Shown here: piece after piece, positions 1 through 3,786 of the stretch
Layout: every line of letters begins with the position of its first letter
Numbering within the stretch: position 1 is the stretch's first letter
Assembly (NCBI GenBank): GCA_017483405.1
Contig: JAFUWP010000273.1
Span: forward strand, 1-5,391
Length of the DNA stretch: 5,391 nucleotides
Reading direction: 5' to 3'
Source: Oscillospiraceae bacterium
GTDB lineage: Bacteria; Bacillota; Clostridia; Oscillospirales; Ruminococcaceae
Notes under the pieces: model-generated
The model's database searches: none
Seen by the model: only the letters and a program-made list of their open reading frames with translations
Told to the model about the DNA's origin: nothing
Made by a program: the position numbers and the translations under genes

Positions 1-40
1 CTTCCAAGCGGGGACGGCGGTTCAAATCCGCCTGCGGACA
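1..40 (+). tRNA. B1: 3' part of a tRNA, possibly Gly(UCC)
   Basis: The window opens inside a tRNA. Visible are a T arm (5-bp stem GGCGG/CCGCC at 16-20 and 28-32 around the 7-nt loop TTCAAAT) and the 3' acceptor strand TGCGGAC (33-39) with discriminator A at 40. No CCA is encoded. Positions 1-7, CTTCCAA, look like the anticodon loop of tRNA-Gly(UCC), but the 5' half lies outside the window, so the anticodon stem cannot be checked, and a variable loop of only 3 nt would be implied. The last 28 nt, through position 41, are identical to the end of B5 (593-620). The acceptor strand is the one shared by B2, B3 and B5. Confidence 0.7.
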
Positions 41-42
41 TC

Positions 43-62
43 TGCACTGCTGATACAGTGCA
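43..62 (+). other. Perfect 7-bp hairpin after B1
   Basis: TGCACTG (43-49) and CAGTGCA (56-62) pair perfectly around the 6-nt loop CTGATA. The hairpin starts 2 nt after the discriminator base of B1 and is followed by the AT-rich stretch TAATTAATTT. It occupies the only long spacer between a B tRNA and an A module in the array; the others are 3-8 nt. It is not a clear intrinsic terminator, because the stem is short and no run of Ts follows. A processing signal or a remnant of a lost module are possible readings. Confidence 0.55.
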
Positions 63-72
63 TAATTAATTT

Positions 73-134
73 CCGGTAGTTTATGAAAAATATCGTTCCA
101 ATGGCGAAGAAACAGGTCAAATCCTGTCCGGTAT
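73..134 (+). ncRNA. A1: shrunken tRNA-like module preceding tRNA-Arg
   Basis: This stretch folds with tRNA topology. Acceptor-like strands CCGG (73-76) and CCGG (128-131) pair; TA sits at positions 8-9. The D-like stem is GTTT (79-82) with AAAT (88-91) around a 5-nt loop, and one linker base follows. The anticodon-like stem TCGT (93-96)/GCGA (104-107) has the 7-nt loop TCCAATG, which tightens to a CCAAT pentaloop if U-G closes it. AGAA forms the variable region, and the T-like stem ACAGG (112-116)/CCTGT (123-127) has a 6-nt loop TCAAAT. The T loop lacks one T relative to TTCAAAT, the D loop has no GG, and position 33 is C. B2 begins at the next base. This is not a normal decoding tRNA. Related copies are A2, A3 and A4. 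Confidence 0.65.
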
Positions 135-207
135 GTCCGTATAGCTCAGGGGTTAGAGTGGCTGGCTACGAACCAGTAGGACGAGGGTTCAACTCCCTCT
201 GCGGACA
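135..207 (+). tRNA. B2: tRNA-Arg, anticodon ACG
   Basis: A full 73-nt cloverleaf. The acceptor stem is GTCCGTA (135-141) with TGCGGAC (200-206), 7 bp including one G-U, and the discriminator is A207. T8 and A9 are followed by the D stem GCTC/GAGT around AGGGGTTA, which contains the GG needed for the elbow. The anticodon stem is GCTGG/CCAGT (161-165, 173-177) with loop CTACGAA (166-172), giving anticodon ACG after U33. The variable loop is AGGAC, and the T arm is GAGGG/CCCTC around TTCAACT. No CCA is encoded. The ACG anticodon, read as inosine after A34 deamination, would serve CGU, CGC and CGA. This is the most canonical tRNA of the array. The D loop carries T rather than A at position 20, the usual bacterial ArgRS determinant, so efficient arginylation is not certain. 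Confidence 0.88.
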
Positions 208-210
208 TTT

Positions 211-275
211 TATCGGTAGTTTATTTTAAAACAGCATTCCAATGATGCAGAAACAGGTCAAATCCTGTCCGGTAT
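211..275 (+). ncRNA. A2: shrunken tRNA-like module preceding B3
   Basis: Same layout as A1. Acceptor-like strands are TATCGG (211-216) and CCGGTA (269-274), 6 bp with one U-G. TA is followed by the D-like stem GTTT (219-222)/AAAC (229-232) around ATTTTA. Linker A233 leads to the anticodon-like stem GCAT (234-237)/ATGC (245-248) with loop TCCAATG. Then come AGAA and the T-like stem ACAGG (253-257)/CCTGT (264-268) with loop TCAAAT. It begins 3 nt after B2 ends and leaves one base before B3. Positions 214-283 match 484-553 (A4) at 69 of 70 bases, the single change lying in the anticodon-like loop. Confidence 0.68.
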
Positions 276-283
276 GTCCGTAT
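214..283 (+). repeat. Direct repeat copy 1 (module A2 plus first bases of B3)
   Basis: This 70-nt stretch recurs at 484-553 with one difference (T243 versus C513). Its last 35 nt (249-283) are also identical to 108-142. The repeats are not spaced like a CRISPR; they coincide with A modules and the 5' acceptor strand of the following tRNA. They indicate recent duplication or gene conversion within the array. Confidence 0.9.
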
Positions 284-348
284 CGTTCAGCGGTGAGGAC
301 GCTAGATGTGCCACTCTAGAGATGAGGGTTCGACTCCCTCTGCGGACA
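276..348 (+). tRNA. B3: tRNA with GCC-like anticodon and an enlarged loop
   Basis: A 73-nt cloverleaf with acceptor GTCCGTA (276-282)/TGCGGAC (341-347) and discriminator A348. The D stem is GTTC/GGAC around AGCGGTGA. The anticodon stem is CTAGA (302-306)/TCTAG (315-319), and it encloses an 8-nt loop, TGTGCCAC (307-314). Counting from the 3' side places U33-GCC-A37, which would be Gly(GCC). The variable loop is only 4 nt (AGAT). The T arm GAGGG/CCCTC with TTCGACT differs from that of B2 by one loop base. The acceptor has U2-A71, C3-G70 and A73, whereas bacterial Gly tRNAs normally have C2-G71 and U73. Amino acid identity is therefore unclear; the D arm (TC then GTTC/GGAC) also recalls bacterial tRNA-Glu. 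Confidence 0.7.
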
Positions 349-351
349 TTT

Positions 352-412
352 TATCGGTAGTTTATGAAAAACGGCGTTCCGGTAACGCAGAAACGGAGAA
401 ATCCGTCCGATT
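352..412 (+). ncRNA. A3: diverged tRNA-like module preceding B4
   Basis: Same layout with different base pairs. Acceptor-like strands ATCGG (353-357) and CCGAT (407-411) form 5 bp. The D-like stem is GTTT (360-363)/AAAC (369-372). Linker G373 leads to the anticodon-like stem GCGT (374-377)/ACGC (385-388) with loop TCCGGTA, which tightens to a CCGGT pentaloop if U-A closes it. AGAA is conserved. The T-like stem ACGGA (393-397)/TCCGT (402-406) carries a GAAA tetraloop. Compared with A2, changes occur on both sides of the acceptor, anticodon-like and T-like stems and keep pairing. This is the best evidence in the window that the fold is maintained. Confidence 0.65.
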
Positions 413-413
413 G

Positions 414-478
414 GCTCACATCAGTGGCAGAACACCGCCCCGCAGTTGGTGAGGCCGGTTCGATTCCGGCTGTGAGCT
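414..478 (+). tRNA. B4: aberrant, Gly-like 65-nt tRNA
   Basis: The acceptor stem GCTCACA (414-420)/TGTGAGC (471-477) is a perfect 7 bp with discriminator T478. It is unrelated to the GTCCGTA stem of the other B units, and G1-C72, C2-G71 and U73 fit bacterial tRNA-Gly. The T arm is normal: GCCGG/CCGGC around TTCGATT. The middle is irregular. The 5' strand of the D stem is nearly absent, with only TC left before AGTGGCAGAAC, a string reminiscent of Gly D arms. The best anticodon stem, CACCG (433-437)/TGGTG (447-451), encloses a 9-nt loop CCCCGCAGT with no clear U33, leaving only 2 nt for the variable region. It may be a non-decoding tRNA, a decaying tRNA-Gly or a tRNA used outside translation. 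Confidence 0.55.
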
Positions 479-482
479 TTCT

Positions 483-545
483 CCGGTAGTTTATTTTAAA
501 ACAGCATTCCAACGATGCAGAAACAGGTCAAATCCTGTCCGGTAT
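483..545 (+). ncRNA. A4: shrunken tRNA-like module preceding B5
   Basis: Almost a copy of A2. CCGG (483-486) pairs with CCGG (539-542). The D-like stem is GTTT (489-492)/AAAC (499-502) around ATTTTA. The anticodon-like stem is GCAT (504-507)/ATGC (515-518) with loop TCCAACG, and the T-like stem is ACAGG (523-527)/CCTGT (534-538) with loop TCAAAT. It differs from A2 only at 513 (C for T, in the loop) and at the 5' edge, where TCTCCGG replaces TTATCGG and turns a U-G acceptor pair into C-G. It follows B4 by a few bases and runs directly into B5. Confidence 0.68.
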
Positions 546-553
546 GTCCGTAT
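484..553 (+). repeat. Direct repeat copy 2 (module A4 plus first bases of B5)
   Basis: Matches 214-283 at 69 of 70 bases, at an offset of 270 bp. The match stops 8 nt into the tRNA: B5 and B3 then diverge strongly until their shared anticodon loop. Confidence 0.9.
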
Positions 554-619
554 AGCCTAGGGGTCAGGGCGGCTGTTGTGCCACGGCAGAGAACGGCGGT
601 TCAAATCCGCCTGCGGACA
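546..619 (+). tRNA. B5: tRNA with GCC-like anticodon
   Basis: A 74-nt cloverleaf with acceptor GTCCGTA (546-552)/TGCGGAC (612-618) and discriminator A619. The D stem is GCCT/GGGC around AGGGGTCA. Two linker bases (571-572) follow instead of the usual one. The best anticodon stem is CTGTT (573-577)/GGCAG (585-589), which contains two G-U pairs, with loop GTGCCAC (578-584) giving U33-GCC-A37. The variable loop is AGAAC, and the T arm is GGCGG/CCGCC around TTCAAAT, identical to B1. The TGTGCCAC string is shared with B3 although the surrounding stems differ. As in B3, U2-A71 and A73 do not match the Gly(GCC) reading of the anticodon. No CCA is encoded. Confidence 0.7.
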
Positions 620-678
620 TGTACATAATTTTATTTTACAATATATCCAATAAAATTGCAAGTAGTTTCTGAAAAATA
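620..678 (+). other. AT-rich array tail with remnant of a further A module
   Basis: After B5 an AT-rich stretch of about 43 nt contains no recognisable gene. Positions 663-678 then match the start of A1 (77-92) at 15 of 16 bases: the TA, the D-like 5' strand and the GAAAAATA that follows. The rest of the module is missing and the hu terminator begins 3 nt later. This suggests that the array once went further and was cut off at the terminator, although an AT-rich chance match cannot be excluded. Confidence 0.45.
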
Positions 679-680
679 AA

Positions 681-711
681 AACGCCCTCCGGATGGAGAG
701 CGTTCTTTTTT
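681..711. terminator. Two-way intrinsic terminator between hu and the tRNA array
   Basis: AACGCCCTCC (681-690) and GGAGAGCGTT (695-704) form a hairpin with a GGAT loop. On the plus strand it is followed by CTTTTTT (705-711), and one C-A mismatch sits in the stem. Read on the minus strand, that mismatch becomes a G-U pair and the hairpin is followed by TTTTTATTTTT (complement of 672-682), so it works better for hu. It lies 24 nt beyond the hu stop and probably stops both convergent transcripts. Confidence 0.85.
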
Positions 712-734
712 GTGATGTGAAAACTTATGTCAAA

Positions 735-1010
735 TTACTTGTTGACAGCTTCCTTCAGGTTCTTGCCTGCCTTGAAAGCGGGAGCTTTGCAAGCTGCAAC
801 GTCCTGCATTTCGCCTGTTCTGGGGTTCTTGCATTTCTTGGCAGCGCGTTCACGTACTTCAAATACGCCGAAGCCTGTCAGAGTTACTTTTTCGCCAGCA
901 ACGAGGGCATCTTTTACACTGTCGAAAACAGCGTCAACGAAAACGCCTGCTTCCTTCTTGGACTTACCAGTTTTTTCGGCAACAGCCTGAATCAGTTCTG
1001 CTTTTTTCAT
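735..1010 (-). CDS. hup: DNA-binding protein HU
   Basis: A 91-residue protein of the usual HU length. HU is an abundant nucleoid protein; its dimer bends DNA through two beta arms. The N-terminal helices (1-40) resemble other Clostridia HU. The LTGFGVFEV segment (44-52) is the conserved start of the beta body. The arm contains KNP (61-63), whose proline is the one that wedges between base pairs, followed by RTGE. The C-terminal region AFKAGKNLKEAV matches the family. ATG is preceded by GGAGGAG (complement of 1019-1025) with 8-nt spacing. It carries two cysteines, Cys60 in the arm and Cys74, whereas many HU proteins have none. It has its own promoter and terminator and lies downstream of trpA on the same strand. 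Confidence 0.97.
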   Translation of the reverse strand: MKKAELIQAVAEKTGKSKKEAGVFVDAVFDSVKDALVAGEKVTLTGFGVFEVRERAAKKCKNPRTGEMQDVAACKAPAFKAGKNLKEAVNK

Positions 1011-1045
1011 AATATGAACTCCTCCAAAATAATTAATATACTAGT

Positions 1046-1074
1046 ATTATATACGATTTTAAGGGATTTGTCAA
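1046..1074 (-). promoter_or_regulatory. SigA-type promoter of hu
   Basis: On the minus strand TTGACA (complement of 1069-1074) and TATAAT (complement of 1046-1051) are both perfect consensus boxes separated by exactly 17 nt. Transcription should start near 1039, leaving a leader of about 29 nt that contains the GGAGGAG ribosome site. A 10-bp palindrome, ATACTAGTAT (1038-1047), overlaps the start region and could be an operator, but nothing else supports this. A promoter this strong fits an abundant nucleoid protein. Confidence 0.92.
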
Positions 1075-1169
1075 GAAATTTCCGGAAAATCGGCATTTCT
1101 GTGCAAATTCATGTAAAATGCGGCATGATTTTAGTCAATATACTATATAAAATCCCCGAAAAACGTGGA
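1075..1169. other. trpA-hu intergenic region, no clear terminator
   Basis: Downstream of trpA on the minus strand I see no convincing intrinsic terminator. The only candidate, CCACG-TTTTT-CGGGG followed by ATTTTATA (within 1151-1168), has a mismatch in a 5-bp stem. Read-through from the trp operon into hu, with both ending at 681-711, is therefore possible. The palindrome TTTCCGGAAA (1079-1088) lies just upstream of the hu -35 box. Confidence 0.4.
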
Positions 1170-1967
1170 TTATGCTTTATCCAGACCGTTTCTCAAATCC
1201 TGACAGAGTGCGGCAATTTCGGGAAGGGCATTCTGCTGGAATTCTCCGATTTTGCTCACGACAGCACTGCCAACGATAACACCGTCACAGTAAGAGCCCA
1301 TCTTCTGAGCGGCCTCGCCGTTGCGGATGCCGAATCCCACACAGTAAGGGATTTTGGAATATTTCTTGACTTCATCAAAGAAAGCATTGAAATCCGTATC
1401 GAATTTATCTCTCATGCCGGTCACGCCAACGGAAGAAACACAGTATAAGAATCCCTGCGCTGCGGATGCGATTTTCTCGATACGTCCGGTAGAGGCCGGA
1501 GTTACAAGGCTGATGTTATAGACATTGTTTCTTTCAGCGGCCGCCTGAAATTCGTCATGTTCCTCGAAAGGCAGGTCAGGAACGATAATGCCGTCAATAC
1601 CGATTTCACGGCACTTATCAAAGAAAGCATCCGTACCGGAACGGAAGATGGTATTTGCATAGAGCATTAGCAGAAGAGGCATATCCGTCTGTTTTCTGAG
1701 CTTTTCCACCATGCCGAACACGCCTTTCAGCGTAGTATGATAATCACGGAGCGCACGGAGACTTGCCTCCTGAATGACTTGACCTTCTGCGATAGGGTCA
1801 GAGAACGGCACACCGATTTCGATAATATCCGCGCCGTTTTTCTCCATTTCGAGCACGGCTTTTTCGGTAAGGTCGAGGCCGCCGTCACCGGCGGCGATAT
1901 AAGTAATCAGAGCTTTTTTGTTCTGGGCTTTGAGCTGTGCAAATTTTTCATCAATTCTATTAGACAT
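1170..1967 (-). CDS. trpA: Tryptophan synthase alpha subunit
   Basis: 265 residues, normal length. The alpha subunit splits indole-3-glycerol phosphate into indole and glyceraldehyde 3-phosphate and passes indole through a tunnel to TrpB. It is a TIM barrel: strand 1 near ALITYIAAGD (19-28), the catalytic Glu in IIEIGVPFSDP (Glu50, equivalent to Salmonella Glu49), and the loop-6 segment SSVGVTG. VGFGI and GVIVGSAVV make up the phosphate site. The second catalytic acid, Asp60 in Salmonella, is Glu61 here, within IAEGQ where the usual motif is ADGP, and the following Pro is Gln63. The ATG overlaps the end of trpB by 8 nt. Its ribosome site AGGAG (complement of 1977-1981) lies inside trpB at 9-nt spacing, which favours coupled, roughly equal synthesis of the two subunits. 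It is the last trp gene. Confidence 0.97.
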   Translation of the reverse strand: MSNRIDEKFAQLKAQNKKALITYIAAGDGGLDLTEKAVLEMEKNGADIIEIGVPFSDPIAEGQVIQEASLRALRDYHTTLKGVFGMVEKLRKQTDMPLLLMLYANTIFRSGTDAFFDKCREIGIDGIIVPDLPFEEHDEFQAAAERNNVYNISLVTPASTGRIEKIASAAQGFLYCVSSVGVTGMRDKFDTDFNAFFDEVKKYSKIPYCVGFGIRNGEAAQKMGSYCDGVIVGSAVVSKIGEFQQNALPEIAALCQDLRNGLDKA

Positions 1968-3147
1968 TTAAATTCACTCCTCTGTATCTTGCAATCTGCT
2001 GAACGTCTTTATCTCCGCGTCCGGAGAGGTTGATAATCATAATCTGGTCTTTGTTCATTGTCGGTGCGATTTTGAGCGCGGCGGCAACGGCATGAGCGGA
2101 CTCAATCGCCGGAATGATGCCTTCTGTTTTCGAGAGATATTCAAAAGCCTGAACAGCTTCTTCATCGGTAATGCAGACATAATCAGCACGGCCGGTTTCA
2201 TGCAGATTAGCATGTTCAGGGCCGATACCTGGGTAATCCAGTCCGGCGGAAATCGAATATACCGGTGCAATCTGGCCTTCATCGTTCTGTAAGAAGATGG
2301 ACTTCATGCCGTGGAAGATGCCTAAATCACCCTTTGTGAGCGTAGCGGCATGGAATTCGGTATCCGCACCTTTTCCGGCGGCTTCTGCGCCGACCAGTCT
2401 GACGGAAGTATCCGGAATGAAATCATAGAAGATACCCATCGCGTTAGAACCGCCGCCGACACATGCGACAACGCAGTCAGGGAGACGGCCTTCTGCCGCG
2501 AGAATCTGCTGTTTTGCTTCTTCGCCGATGATTTTCTGGAAATCACGTACCATAGTCGGATAGGGACGAGGGCCCATAACAGAGCCGATACAATAGAAAG
2601 TCGTTGCGATATTGGTTGCCCAGTCTCTCATAGCTTCATTGATGGCATCTTTCAGAGTAGCTGTACCGGAATCGACACCGGTCACTTTTGCGCCGAGCAG
2701 TTCCATTCTGTAGACGTTGAGTGCCTGACGTTCCATATCTTCGCGGCCCATATAGACTTCGCATTCCATATCGAAATAAGCGCATACCGTAGCAGTTGCC
2801 ACACCGTGCTGACCTGCGCCGGTTTCTGCGATAACGCGCTTTTTGCCCATTTTCTTAGCCAGAAGAACCTGACCGAGCGCATTGTTAATCTTATGAGAAC
2901 CTGTATGATTCAGGTCTTCGCGCTTGATATAGATTTTCGGCCCGTTGAGGTCTTTTGTCATCTTGTCAGCATAGTACAGTAAAGACGGACGGAATGCATA
3001 ATTATGATATAAATCCTGTAATTCTTTCAAAAATTCAGGGTCTTTGCTGTACTTTTCGTAAGCCTCCTGTAATTCAGAGACCGCATTCATGACAGTTTCG
3101 GGGACGTACTGACCGCCGAAATTGCCGAATCTTCCGATTTTGCTCAT
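1960..3147 (-). CDS. trpB: Tryptophan synthase beta subunit
   Basis: 395 residues, the standard TrpB (TrpB1 type) length. It is a PLP enzyme that condenses indole from TrpA with L-serine to form L-tryptophan. Visible landmarks are the N-terminal GRFGNFGGQYVPE, the PLP lysine in HTGSHKINN (Lys86), the catalytic Glu108 in AETGAGQHG, the phosphate-binding GGGSNA (231-236), EGIIPAIESAHA (342-353) and LSGRGDKD (374-381), whose serine contacts the pyridine nitrogen. No key residue is missing. ATG is preceded by AAGGAG (complement of 3155-3160) at 7-nt spacing, in the 18-nt gap after trpF. The stop overlaps trpA by 8 nt. Confidence 0.98.
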   Translation of the reverse strand: MSKIGRFGNFGGQYVPETVMNAVSELQEAYEKYSKDPEFLKELQDLYHNYAFRPSLLYYADKMTKDLNGPKIYIKREDLNHTGSHKINNALGQVLLAKKMGKKRVIAETGAGQHGVATATVCAYFDMECEVYMGREDMERQALNVYRMELLGAKVTGVDSGTATLKDAINEAMRDWATNIATTFYCIGSVMGPRPYPTMVRDFQKIIGEEAKQQILAAEGRLPDCVVACVGGGSNAMGIFYDFIPDTSVRLVGAEAAGKGADTEFHAATLTKGDLGIFHGMKSIFLQNDEGQIAPVYSISAGLDYPGIGPEHANLHETGRADYVCITDEEAVQAFEYLSKTEGIIPAIESAHAVAAALKIAPTMNKDQIMIINLSGRGDKDVQQIARYRGVNLNV

Positions 3148-3165
3148 AAATAAACTCCTTCTTTC

Positions 3166-3786
3166 TTAGTTTCTGATGATTTGTATGATGCTTTTGATTT
3201 TGTCAATGTCTTTATGTCTGTCAGTTTCGACACTGCTGGAGACATCCACGCCGAACGGCTGAACTTCTCTGACAGCATCGGAAACATTTTCGGCTGAAAT
3301 GCCTCCGGCGAGGAAAAATAGCTTTTCAGGGCGGTTTTCCCTGATAATATCCCACGGGGCAAGCGTTCCCGTTCCGCCGTGAGAAACTTCCGAAAAACTG
3401 TCGAGCACAAGCTTATCTACAGGAAGTGCATCAGCTTTCTGAATATCTTCCGGAGTGCGGACACGGACGGCTTTCCAGATTTCGCCGTGAAAGATATTTT
3501 TCAGTTCGCGGATATAGTGAATATCTTCTTCGCCGTGGAGCTGAATTACGTCTAATTCTTCGTGATAGGCGCATTTTTTGATTTCTTCAATGGGTTCATT
3601 GACGAAAACGCCGACAGTCTGAATTTTTCTATCGAGATAAGATTTCAGCTCATAAAAAGTACCCATAACGATACTTCTGCCGAATCCGCCGGAAAGGATA
3701 AATCCTGCATAATCCGGCGGATACTGATTCAGAATTTCCACATCTTCGCGCCGTCTGATTCCGCAGATTTTAATTGTCGTTTTCAT
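3166..3786 (-). CDS. trpF: Phosphoribosylanthranilate isomerase
   Basis: 206 residues, a stand-alone isomerase of typical size. It converts N-(5-phosphoribosyl)anthranilate into the ribulose-phosphate form (CdRP) used by TrpC. The single-domain TIM barrel begins with IKICGI, holding the catalytic Cys8. QLHG (82-85) follows, then the catalytic Asp129 in LVLDS, then HGGTG (136-140). LAGGIS (159-164) and GVDVSSSVE (179-187) form the phosphate site. ATG overlaps the trpC stop by 4 nt (ATGA), with AGAGGG (complement of 3793-3798) 6 nt upstream, so translation is probably coupled to trpC. In many enterobacteria this domain is fused to TrpC; here it is separate. Overall sequence is less conserved than its neighbours, as is common for TrpF. 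Confidence 0.96.
   Translation of the reverse strand: MKTTIKICGIRRREDVEILNQYPPDYAGFILSGGFGRSIVMGTFYELKSYLDRKIQTVGVFVNEPIEEIKKCAYHEELDVIQLHGEEDIHYIRELKNIFHGEIWKAVRVRTPEDIQKADALPVDKLVLDSFSEVSHGGTGTLAPWDIIRENRPEKLFFLAGGISAENVSDAVREVQPFGVDVSSSVETDRHKDIDKIKSIIQIIRN

Noticed and set aside
108..553. Repeated 35-nt block (108-142, 249-283, 519-553) as a possible CRISPR array
   Set aside because: The repeats are unevenly spaced (141 and 270 bp), contain a T-arm-like stem plus the 5' acceptor strand of a tRNA, and the sequence between them folds as tRNAs.
1..660. Known large RNA such as ROOL or GOLLD, which often sit near tRNAs
   Set aside because: The whole stretch resolves into short tRNA-like units with no room for a several-hundred-nt RNA of those classes.
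1..734. Integrated element or attachment site at the tRNAs
   Set aside because: No integrase, transposase or flanking att-like repeat is visible in the window; the repeats found belong to the tandem array itself.
1110..1138. Second hu promoter (TTGACT, 17-nt spacer, TACATG on the minus strand)
   Set aside because: The -10 box matches only 3 of 6 consensus bases, and a perfect promoter lies nearer the gene.
693..1448. Long plus-strand open frame opposite hu and trpA
   Set aside because: It starts inside the terminator, runs antisense to two clear genes, has no ribosome site or recognisable protein features, and is explained by codon bias of the real genes.
2350..2982. Plus-strand open frame of 210 codons opposite trpB
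   Set aside because: It lies antisense to a highly conserved TrpB, is rich in Cys, Phe and His, and has no ribosome site.
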